Source: Actinomycetota bacterium (lineage in GTDB: Bacteria > Actinomycetota > Actinomycetes > Nanopelagicales > Nanopelagicaceae). From it: DNA of 10,269 nucleotides. Position 1 is the stretch's first letter. Each line of letters starts with the position of its first letter. Positions 1 to 5,694 of this stretch are shown here, piece after piece. The notes beneath the pieces were generated by a model that ran no database searches, was not told the origin of the DNA, and saw only the letters and a program-made list of their open reading frames with translations. The translations under genes and the position numbers were made by a program. The stretch is taken from positions 1 through 10,269 of the forward strand of contig RGYL01000017.1 in NCBI GenBank assembly GCA_010032085.1, given 5' to 3'.

Positions 1-320
1 CCAGCACTGACTATTGCAATTGATCCGAGGGTAATTCCCCAGAGCAATCGTTCGCCATCAATCATGTAATAGGCGACGCCAAGTGCAATCAAATTTGCCA
101 TCACTATTGCACCTCTGCCGTATCGCTTTTCACGTTTAACTCCCCGTCCGGCAAAGAAGAGGCCCGTGGCGCCAATCAAGAGCAGAACTATCTCGGCTAT
201 GACTGCATCTAATTCTTCAACTTTAGAGGTCATACTTCGAAGAAAGAGATAAGTCGCAAGGGCGAGCAGAAATAGGGCCTCAAGGGAGGCGAATGCAAAG
301 GCCAACGTGCGAACTTTCAC
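1..320 (-). CDS. Membrane protein of unknown function, partial (3' end beyond the left edge)
   Basis: The reverse strand is open from GTG at 320-318 to the left edge, giving about 106 residues starting MKVRTLAFAFASLEALF. I do not recognise the family. Three hydrophobic stretches are visible: residues about 4-25, about 38-54 (EIVLLLIGATGLFFAG, followed by the basic run RGVKREKRYGRG), and a pair around 70-80 and 92-106. It is therefore an integral membrane protein with at least three helices. GTG was chosen because the hydrophobic coding frame begins there and a TATTCT hexamer lies 7 nt upstream, which suits a leaderless transcript; no Shine-Dalgarno sequence is seen. The gene is divergent from the GGDEF-like gene, with 64 bp between the starts. 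The open hydrophobic frame and conserved-looking codon use make it real; its function is unknown. Confidence 0.72.
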   Translation of the reverse strand, partial: MKVRTLAFAFASLEALFLLALATYLFLRSMTSKVEELDAVIAEIVLLLIGATGLFFAGRGVKREKRYGRGAIVMANLIALGVAYYMIDGERLLWGITLGSIAIVSA

Positions 321-327
321 AAAGCAA

Positions 328-333
328 AGAATA
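328..333 (-). promoter_or_regulatory. Putative -10 element (TATTCT) of the membrane-protein gene, leaderless layout
   Basis: On the minus strand TATTCT is followed by 7 nt and then the GTG start at 320. This spacing would place transcription initiation at or next to the start codon. No Shine-Dalgarno sequence is present and no convincing -35 was found. Confidence 0.4.
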
Positions 334-384
334 GGGGATGAGAAATTCCTTCCCAAAAACGCACAGATGGCGGAGATTATCGCT

Positions 385-759
385 ATGAGCGAGTTGATTT
401 TTGACGAATTGACGGGACTAATGACTCCGTATCACTTCTACGAGAGCGCGAAGCGAATCAAATCTTGGGCTGATCGAAGGGGCGAGGCTCTCGCAATAAT
501 TGCAATCAGAACACCAACAATCTCCGACGATACTTTTGTAGAAGTTTCCCGAACTCTAAATAGTGAATTGCGTGGCGGAGATTTGCTAACTCGAATGAGT
601 AAACAAACTTTTGCAATACTTCTTTTGGGAGATGAGAAATCTGCCGATCATCTAATTTTCAGACTGTCAAATATAATTAAGCCGCAACTCACATATACGC
701 GAACTTATCTTGATACAAAAGAAGAATTAGCGGCTGCGCTAGAACGTCTAGGAATTTGA
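385..759 (+). CDS. Degenerate GGDEF-like domain protein, probably not a cyclase
   Basis: This 124-residue protein resembles a lone GGDEF fold. It opens with FDELTGLMTPYHF (residues 6-18), close to the DxLTGLxN entry of GGDEF domains, and later has ELRGGDLLTRMSKQTFAILL (61-80), which aligns with the helix and hairpin ending in R-x-GGDEF-xxLL. The signature itself is replaced by SKQTF (72-76), and the metal-binding Asp expected on the first strand is absent (IIAIRT, 38-43). Diguanylate cyclase activity is therefore not expected; a nucleotide-binding or structural role is possible. The start is ATG 385 because GGAG lies at 372-375, nine bases upstream; in-frame GTG 307 would run into the divergent gene. 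Its stop overlaps the convergent orn stop region by 12 bp. The family call is by eye only. Confidence 0.6.
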   Translation: MSELIFDELTGLMTPYHFYESAKRIKSWADRRGEALAIIAIRTPTISDDTFVEVSRTLNSELRGGDLLTRMSKQTFAILLLGDEKSADHLIFRLSNIIKPQLTYTRTYLDTKEELAAALERLGI

Positions 760-1299
760 GATAAAAATCTGTTCTCTGTAGTACTTCAATTCAGCAATGG
801 AGTCTCTGATGTCACCTAGCGCTCTGTGGTTTCCAGATTTCTTAGGAGCATTAAAATAAATTTTTGGGTACCAACGGCGAGCCAGCTCTTTGATTGAAGA
901 AACATCGACTGATCTGTAATGTAGAAAAGCGCTCAAAGTTGGCATATCGCGATTGATGAAATTTCTATCCATACCAATCGAATTTCCAGCTAATGGAGAC
1001 TTCCCTGCAGTTGTAAATAAGTTCAAATATTCAAGAATTGTAGACTCAGCCGCTTCCATCGTGACGCCGGAGTGGATTAGATCTAACAATCCAGAGGATT
1101 TGTGCATCTCAAACACCTCTGTGCTCATTCCCTTTAAACGACTTTCATCAGCATGAATCACCAGATTCACTCCATCACCAAGAAGATTTAAATTCTCATC
1201 GGTCACCAAAACGGCGATTTCAATTAGGGAATCTTTTGCTAGATCAAGGCCAGTCATCTCGCAATCAACCCAGATGAGGGGAGCTAAATCTGCAGGCAC
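748..1299 (-). CDS. orn: Oligoribonuclease (DEDDh 3'-5' exoribonuclease)
   Basis: Orn degrades 2-5 nt RNA to mononucleotides in the cytoplasm, and in many bacteria it removes pGpG, the breakdown product of c-di-GMP. The 183-residue length is normal for the family. All DEDDh residues are visible: D12 and E14 in WVDCEMTGLD, D111 in GNSIGMDRNFI, and H158 and D163 in NHRALGDIRDSI. The GTG start at 1299 is the only usable one, because the catalytic D12 lies just downstream and a stop closes the frame upstream before any other start codon. No Shine-Dalgarno sequence is seen; TACCCT lies 6 nt upstream of GTG, suggesting leaderless expression. The gene is divergent from pstC, sharing the gap that holds the Pho box, and convergent with the GGDEF-like gene. 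Confidence 0.96.
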   Translation of the reverse strand: MPADLAPLIWVDCEMTGLDLAKDSLIEIAVLVTDENLNLLGDGVNLVIHADESRLKGMSTEVFEMHKSSGLLDLIHSGVTMEAAESTILEYLNLFTTAGKSPLAGNSIGMDRNFINRDMPTLSAFLHYRSVDVSSIKELARRWYPKIYFNAPKKSGNHRALGDIRDSIAELKYYREQIFISNS

Positions 1300-1305
1300 G
1301 AGGAA

Positions 1306-1311
1306 AGGGTA
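1306..1311 (-). promoter_or_regulatory. Putative -10 element (TACCCT) of orn, leaderless layout
   Basis: TACCCT on the minus strand fits TANNNT and is followed by exactly 6 nt and the orn GTG. There is no Shine-Dalgarno sequence and no clear -35. The adjoining Pho box begins 15 bp further upstream of this promoter, so a bound regulator could affect orn as well as pstC. Confidence 0.4.
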
Positions 1312-1325
1312 CGCGGAGCGGGAGA

Positions 1326-1358
1326 ATTCACGTTCTGTTCACCTTATATTCACACTAC
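1326..1358 (+). promoter_or_regulatory. Pho box: three tandem 11-bp repeats upstream of pstC
   Basis: Three abutting 11-bp units are seen: ATTCACGTTCT (1326-1336), GTTCACCTTAT (1337-1347) and ATTCACACTAC (1348-1358). The core TTCAC recurs at exactly 11-bp steps. This matches the published actinobacterial PHO box, direct 11-nt repeats resembling GTTCACC bound by the response regulator PhoP (known from Streptomyces). The box ends 39 bp before the pstC ATG. A TATATC hexamer at 1360-1365 is a candidate -10 about 12 bp after the second unit; GATTAT at 1386-1391, six bases before ATG, is an alternative. Phosphate-starvation activation of pstCAB is inferred. Confidence 0.82.
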
Positions 1359-1397
1359 ATATATCGCGAACAGGTCAATAGCCACGATTATCCGGCC

Positions 1398-2390
1398 ATG
1401 GCTTTACTGGAAGACCGCGTGAATTCAGTTCCAGCTCCGCGTGAGTTAACTACCAAGCCGAGGCGCTCGGATCAGATATTCCGATTTGTAGTGACCCTCG
1501 GAGGAATGTCCTCCCTAGTCATTCTCGGACTTATTGCGCTATTCCTCTCTATAAAGGGAATTCACATTTTGAATGAAAAGGGTTTTTCGTTCATTACTGA
1601 ATCTCGTTGGGAAGTAGTGACGGATGAAAATCAGGAGGTAATTCAGTCCACATTTGGAATTGGTGCGATGTTAGTCGGCACCATGTTGACCGCAGTCATT
1701 GCGCTTTTTGTTGGCGTCCCAATATCTATTCTCGGAGCTCTCTATCTAAGCTTCTACGCCTCCGGTCGAGTAAAGACTTTCCTAGTTTCACTAATTGACT
1801 TGATGGCCGCCTTCCCATCATTACTTTTCGGCTTCTGGGGTTTCTTTGTTTTCATGGATAGCGCTGAATACTGGGCTAAATTAATCAACAAATATCTAGG
1901 CTTTATTCCAATCTTCCAGGTTCCGACACCAATCTTTGAACGGTCGCCATTTATTGCCGGACTGGTTCTAGCTATCATGATTATTCCAATTGTTACTTCA
2001 ATTTCTCGCGAAATTTTTGCCCAAACGCCTTTAGATCGAATTCAGGCGGCATTTGCACTTGGTGCGACTCGACTTACCATGATTCGCGCAGTCGTCATCC
2101 CTTATGGTCGGGGAGGCATAGTGGGCGGTGCCATGTTGGGACTAGGAAGGGCAATGGGCGAGACCGTTGCTGTTTATACAGTGCTCAATGTTGTTTACGC
2201 AGTTAACTGGCAGATGCTCTTTGGAGCTGGTGGAAACATCGCCTCGTTAATTCTTTTGAAGTTTGGCGAAGCCGGGGCATATGAGGTTGATGCGTTGATG
2301 GCCGCCGGTTTAATCCTCTTCTTATTAACTTTGGTGGTTAATTTCGCCGCTGATTTCCTTGTTAATCGCTTCGGAAAGAGAGGGCGATGA
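1398..2390 (+). CDS. pstC: Phosphate ABC transporter permease PstC
   Basis: PstC is one of the two membrane subunits of the high-affinity phosphate importer PstSCAB. The protein has 330 residues. A cytoplasmic tail of about 27 residues precedes the first helix (about 28-52); an extracytoplasmic segment follows, and then the conserved transporter core begins near 88 with further helices at about 89-118, 127-152, 186-203, 238-264 and 299-322. The EAA coupling loop that contacts PstB is seen at about 204-232 (REIFAQTPLDRIQAAFALGATR), followed by the family motif GLGRAMGETVAV (248-259). Start ATG 1398 has no strong Shine-Dalgarno sequence. Its stop overlaps the pstA start by 4 bp (ATGA), so translation is likely coupled. 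The upstream Pho box points to control by phosphate. Confidence 0.95.
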   Translation: MALLEDRVNSVPAPRELTTKPRRSDQIFRFVVTLGGMSSLVILGLIALFLSIKGIHILNEKGFSFITESRWEVVTDENQEVIQSTFGIGAMLVGTMLTAVIALFVGVPISILGALYLSFYASGRVKTFLVSLIDLMAAFPSLLFGFWGFFVFMDSAEYWAKLINKYLGFIPIFQVPTPIFERSPFIAGLVLAIMIIPIVTSISREIFAQTPLDRIQAAFALGATRLTMIRAVVIPYGRGGIVGGAMLGLGRAMGETVAVYTVLNVVYAVNWQMLFGAGGNIASLILLKFGEAGAYEVDALMAAGLILFLLTLVVNFAADFLVNRFGKRGR

Positions 2391-3439
2391 GCACGACTGA
2401 TATCAAGATTCCTGCGCCTGGAAAGCCTTGGCAAGCTAGCCGTAGCGACAAATTAAAGAGTTTTCTTACCGTGATTAGTGCGGGAATTTTTACATTTATC
2501 CTTGTAAATGTAACCCCGCTAAAGGGAAAACTCGCATATTTTATTCTCTTTTTCATTTCAGTTATTGTTTTTGAATATATACGTCAGAGAATCACTCGCG
2601 ATTCCCAAGCGGCGAAGGACTCAGTTCTAAGCACCCTCTCGATATTAGGTATTGTCCTCACTCTCATTCCGATTTTTTCAATCGTGCTTACTGTTTTTGT
2701 CAAGGGTTACAAGGGTTTGCACTGGCAGATCCTCAATAAAGATATGGCGCTAGCCTCGGTAAATGATCCGATTGAGGCTGGAGGCTTACTCCATGCCGTG
2801 CTCGGAACTTTCCTACTCGTGTTCGTGGCGCTCTTGATTAGTTTTCCCGTGGGCCTGCTTACCGGAATTTACCTAACTGAGATCAGAGGAACGCTCTCCC
2901 GTCCCATTCGTTTCTTGGTGCAAGCGATGTCCGGAGTTCCTTCAATTGTGGCTGGGCTCTTTATTCTCTCTGCTGTGATTTACCCGATTACAAATTCACT
3001 CTCAGGCCTCATGGGCTCGCTCGCGTTAACAATACTTATGATTCCAACGATTGCGAGAACTGCTGAAGAGGTTTTGAAATTGATTCCTGATGATCTTCGA
3101 GAGGCGGGGGTAGCTTTGGGAGCTACTCAATGGCGCACCGTTGCTATGGTGGTTGTTCCGGCTGCCAAGAGTGGGCTCTTAACTGCAGTCATTCTCGGAA
3201 TCGCTCGTATTATCGGTGAGACCGCCCCAATCCTTCTTGTCACCGGCGGAGCCGATAAAACTAACCTGAATCCCTTTGAAGGCTCGATGGGATCCCTTCC
3301 CTTTTATATTTGGAAGGCATTTCTAACTGGCGGTACCGAGCAATCGATAGCACGTGGCTGGGCCGGAATGCTAATTCTTCTAATTTTCATTTTTATACTG
3401 TTCGGATCCGCGAGGTACATAAGTGGCAGAAGGAGCTAA
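2387..3439 (+). CDS. pstA: Phosphate ABC transporter permease PstA with extra N-terminal helices
   Basis: PstA pairs with PstC to form the phosphate channel. At 350 residues it is longer than the roughly 280-300 usual for PstA. The excess is an N-terminal region carrying two added hydrophobic segments (about 25-42 and 49-65) before the standard first helix (about 83-105). The core contains helices at about 137-165, 183-200, 208-225, 262-286 and 326-343, the EAA loop EEVLKLIPDDLREAGVALGAT (227-247), and GIARIIGETAPILLV (271-285), typical of PstA. ATG 2387 overlaps the pstC stop by 4 bp and is preceded by a purine-rich GAGAGGG stretch inside pstC. The pstB ATG lies 4 bp after its stop. Confidence 0.94.
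   Translation: MSTTDIKIPAPGKPWQASRSDKLKSFLTVISAGIFTFILVNVTPLKGKLAYFILFFISVIVFEYIRQRITRDSQAAKDSVLSTLSILGIVLTLIPIFSIVLTVFVKGYKGLHWQILNKDMALASVNDPIEAGGLLHAVLGTFLLVFVALLISFPVGLLTGIYLTEIRGTLSRPIRFLVQAMSGVPSIVAGLFILSAVIYPITNSLSGLMGSLALTILMIPTIARTAEEVLKLIPDDLREAGVALGATQWRTVAMVVVPAAKSGLLTAVILGIARIIGETAPILLVTGGADKTNLNPFEGSMGSLPFYIWKAFLTGGTEQSIARGWAGMLILLIFIFILFGSARYISGRRS
3430..3435 (+). promoter_or_regulatory. Ribosome binding site AAGGAG that fixes the pstB start
   Basis: AAGGAG lies inside the end of pstA, 8 nt before ATG 3444. It supports that ATG over the in-frame GTG at 3423, which has no upstream purine box. Confidence 0.75.
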
Positions 3440-3443
3440 GACC

Positions 3444-4304
3444 ATGAGTGAAGAAAACCAGAACCAGAAAGCTATGCCGGCCTCGCTCGCATCCGTTGCA
3501 GCAAAGCACGCGCAGAAGCAGCCCGGAACCAATCCGCTCGGTACCGGACTTGAGGCGCGCGGTGTTCATGCCTGGTTTGGCACCAAACATGTTCTCTCTG
3601 ATGTCACGCTTGATTTTGCCGCGGGCACGGTAACTGCGCTTATTGGTCCTTCGGGTTGCGGTAAGTCGACCTTCATACGTACCTTAAATCGAATGCATGA
3701 ATTTATTCCAACTGCAGCTCTGGCCGGTGAAGTTAGGCTTGATGGAAAAGATATCTATGCCCCCGGGACCGATGTAACTAAGATTCGTCTAAAAATCGGA
3801 ATGGTTTTTCAAAAGCCAAATCCATTCCCTTCTATGACCATTGGGGAAAATGTTCTATCTGGTTTGAAATTAGCTGAGTTGAAACGCTCCAACACAGATG
3901 ACCTTCTTGAATCATGTCTAGTTCGGGCAGGTCTTTGGAATGAAGTGAAGGATCGACTTAAGGAACAAGGCGGATCGTTATCCGGTGGCCAACAACAGCG
4001 CCTATGTATTGCGCGCTCTCTTGCAGTCGAGCCCCAAGTTCTTTTGATGGATGAACCGTGTTCGGCTCTTGACCCAGGATCAACATTTCGCATCGAAGAG
4101 ACAATTGCGGAACTTTCCCAAACTATGACCATAATTATTGTTACTCACAATATGCAACAAGCGGCACGAGTCTCGGACTACACCGCCTTCTTCCTCTCAA
4201 ATGATGGCCCAGGTTTGATGGTTGAAACTGGTCCTACCAGCCAAATTTTCTCGGCCCCACGTGATAAGAGAACTGAAGATTACGTAACCGGTCGATTCGG
4301 ATAA
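3444..4304 (+). CDS. pstB: Phosphate ABC transporter ATP-binding protein PstB
   Basis: PstB is the ATPase that drives phosphate import. All ABC motifs are intact in the 286-residue product: Walker A GPSGCGKST (68-76), Q-loop FQKPNPFPSM typical of PstB, signature LSGGQQQR (179-186), Walker B LLMDEP with D203 and E204, and the switch His in THNM (H235). The first 35 or so residues (MSEENQNQKAMPASLASVAAKHAQKQ...) are a polar, Gln/Ala-rich extension ahead of the fold, which begins near LEARGVHAWFG; the family is commonly about 250-260 residues. ATG 3444 was chosen for its AAGGAG. The gene is third in pstCAB. No phoU follows; 97 bp later comes pstS. Confidence 0.97.
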   Translation: MSEENQNQKAMPASLASVAAKHAQKQPGTNPLGTGLEARGVHAWFGTKHVLSDVTLDFAAGTVTALIGPSGCGKSTFIRTLNRMHEFIPTAALAGEVRLDGKDIYAPGTDVTKIRLKIGMVFQKPNPFPSMTIGENVLSGLKLAELKRSNTDDLLESCLVRAGLWNEVKDRLKEQGGSLSGGQQQRLCIARSLAVEPQVLLMDEPCSALDPGSTFRIEETIAELSQTMTIIIVTHNMQQAARVSDYTAFFLSNDGPGLMVETGPTSQIFSAPRDKRTEDYVTGRFG

Positions 4305-4314
4305 TTTGCTTGTT

Positions 4315-4358
4315 TGTAACCTTCCATTAACCCTAGTGCTCTCGAGAGTTAGTCTTCG
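4315..4358 (+). promoter_or_regulatory. Probable Pho box upstream of pstS, with embedded palindrome
   Basis: Dividing the segment into 11-bp units gives TGTAACCTTCC (4315-4325), ATTAACCCTAG (4326-4336), a non-matching unit (4337-4347) and GTTAGTCTTCG (4348-4358). Three of four units resemble the pstC and ppk1 box units, and the same three-in-four pattern occurs before ppk1. TTAACC (4327-4332) and TAGTCT (4350-4355) are separated by 17 bp and could be a -35/-10 pair. A perfect palindrome CTCTCGAGAG (4339-4348) sits in that spacer. It is weaker than the pstC box because TTCAC is replaced by TAACC or TTAGT. Confidence 0.5.
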
Positions 4359-4390
4359 CCATTAACTTCAGCCTCCACCCGCTATGAAAT

Positions 4391-4396
4391 AAGGAG
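4391..4396 (+). promoter_or_regulatory. Ribosome binding site of pstS (AAGGAG)
   Basis: AAGGAG stands 5 nt before ATG 4402. It is the strongest Shine-Dalgarno match in the window, consistent with the high output needed for a substrate-binding protein. Confidence 0.75.
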
Positions 4397-4401
4397 ACTT
4401 A

Positions 4402-5556
4402 ATGCTTTCGAACTTTAAGAAGAAATTATTTGTCATCTTCTCGGCGATGACAATTCTCGGCGCAATTACGCCAGCAGCGCAAGCTGTAGATCTATCTGGC
4501 TCTGGCGCATCATTCGTTGATCCACTTCTACAGGCCTGTAAAGCAGGATTTGCTACGAAGTCTGGTCACTCTTATACCTACACCTCAACAGGTTCAGGAA
4601 CCGGCCGTCGTAACTCAGATAACAAATTAGGTGATTTCTGGTTCACTGATTCGGCGCATACTGCGAGCTCTAAGCGCGCAACTGTTTACAACGCGCCAAT
4701 CGTTGCCGCGCCAATTGCAGTTCTCGTAAATCTTCCGGCACGTAGGGATGTTTACCTAAGCCCAACAACTGTTGCAAGAATTTTTGCGGGCGAAATTACT
4801 CGCTGGAATGATCCAGCAATTCTTGCGGATAACAACCGTCAAGTTAAGGTAACCGTTCTTCGTAAAGATAGCGTTGGAAACGTAGTAATCGGAAAAGATG
4901 GTAAGCCGGTAGTTCTAAGAACTTCCACAAGGAACATCACTTACTCAATGCCTAATCAGCCAATTAAAGTAATTTTCCGTTCTGACGGATCTGGTACCTC
5001 GGGTAACTTCACTCGCTGGCTCAATGGCGTAGCGCCAACCGTTTGGACAAAACCGGCAAACGATGCCTTCACAACTGCATTCCCTGGCAATATCAATGCG
5101 CCTGAAAATGTTGGTCGAATTGTGGGTGCAAACCAGTCACAAGGTATTGCAACACTTGCTAAAGCGACCAAGTATTCAATTACTTACGCTGAGAAGAACT
5201 GGGGCGATGCTTATGGACTTCGCACTGCTTATATCGCTAACGCGTCGGGCGAATTTATTTTCCCTGATCAAGCAGCGGTAACTGCATTTCTCGGTCAAGC
5301 AACTATTAGTGATGCAGGAATCGTTACCTACAATTACAACACCAAAGTTACCGGTGTTTACACGCTAGGTATCGTCTCGTACATGTTGTTAGAGACTTCC
5401 TATGATGACAAGGCTCGTGGAGCAGCCGTGGTTGAGTTGGCGAAATACCTTCTCTCCCCGGAATGTGCAGGTAAAGATCCAGCTCTCGGCTTCGTCGTTC
5501 TAACTGGAGATTATCTGACCAAGGCTAATCAGCTAATTGCTCGCGCTAACAAGTAG
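4402..5556 (+). CDS. pstS: Phosphate-binding protein PstS, secreted without a lipobox
   Basis: PstS captures phosphate outside the membrane and delivers it to PstCA. The 384-residue product starts with a signal peptide: positive MLSNFKKK, a hydrophobic core to about residue 23, then AQA|VD, a signal peptidase I site after A28. There is no lipobox Cys, which is unusual for PstS in Gram-positive bacteria. Ligand-loop motifs are visible: SGSGASF (32-38), STGSGTG (62-68), DFWFTDS (78-84, with D83 at the usual GxSD position) and RSDGSGTSGNF (193-203). Two cysteines remain in the mature protein (C46 and C355) and could form a disulfide. A segment of about 30 residues near 155-185, containing VIGKDGKPVVLRTS, looks like an insertion. 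It may be transcribed both from pstC and from its own promoter. Confidence 0.94.
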   Translation: MLSNFKKKLFVIFSAMTILGAITPAAQAVDLSGSGASFVDPLLQACKAGFATKSGHSYTYTSTGSGTGRRNSDNKLGDFWFTDSAHTASSKRATVYNAPIVAAPIAVLVNLPARRDVYLSPTTVARIFAGEITRWNDPAILADNNRQVKVTVLRKDSVGNVVIGKDGKPVVLRTSTRNITYSMPNQPIKVIFRSDGSGTSGNFTRWLNGVAPTVWTKPANDAFTTAFPGNINAPENVGRIVGANQSQGIATLAKATKYSITYAEKNWGDAYGLRTAYIANASGEFIFPDQAAVTAFLGQATISDAGIVTYNYNTKVTGVYTLGIVSYMLLETSYDDKARGAAVVELAKYLLSPECAGKDPALGFVVLTGDYLTKANQLIARANK

Positions 5557-5583
5557 TGGGGTTATCGCCTGAGCTGAAGTACC

Positions 5584-5613
5584 AGTTAATTGCTTTCGAG
5601 GGGGCAATTAACT
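5584..5613 (+). repeat. Inverted repeat/hairpin just after pstS
   Basis: AGTTAATTGC (5584-5593) is perfectly complementary to GCAATTAACT (5604-5613), a 10-bp stem with a 10-nt loop that can close further by T-G wobble pairs. No T-run follows, so it is more likely an mRNA 3'-end stabiliser or processing barrier than a terminator. Confidence 0.6.
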
Positions 5614-5624
5614 AAGTCGTAATA

Positions 5625-5667
5625 GATTTAGGGGTCGACGAAAAAAAGTCGGCCCCTAAATCATTTT
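5625..5667 (+). terminator. Rho-independent terminator of the pst block
   Basis: A 15-bp stem joins 5625-5639 with 5648-5662, with a single G-T wobble; its core is GGGGTCGAC against GTCGGCCCC. The loop is G followed by seven A. The stem is followed by ATTTTG, a short T-run, so termination is expected for plus-strand transcription only. It separates pstS from ppx. Confidence 0.82.
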
Positions 5668-5682
5668 GCAACTCTAATTAAG

Positions 5683-5688
5683 TAGAGT
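5683..5688 (+). promoter_or_regulatory. Putative -10 element (TAGAGT) of ppx, leaderless layout
   Basis: TAGAGT is followed by 6 nt and the ppx GTG. It is also the right arm of a short dyad, ACTCTA (5671-5676) with TAGAGT (5683-5688). No Shine-Dalgarno sequence, no clear -35 and no Pho-like repeat are seen in the 27 bp between the terminator and the start. Confidence 0.45.
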
Positions 5689-5694
5689 CGGGTT

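Noticed and set aside
307..384. Longer GGDEF-like protein starting at GTG 307
   Set aside because: It would overlap the divergent membrane-protein gene start and has no ribosome binding site; ATG 385 has GGAG nine bases upstream and the domain begins right after it.
3423..3443. pstB start at GTG 3423 inside pstA
   Set aside because: No upstream purine box, whereas ATG 3444 has AAGGAG at a spacing of 8.
4339..4348. CTCTCGAGAG palindrome as a terminator after pstB
   Set aside because: It has no loop and no T-run, so it cannot act as an intrinsic terminator; it is kept only as part of the pstS promoter region.
5671..5688. ACTCTA/TAGAGT hairpin as a second terminator before ppx
   Set aside because: Only 6 bp, no T-run, and its right arm fits a -10 at leaderless spacing from the ppx start.
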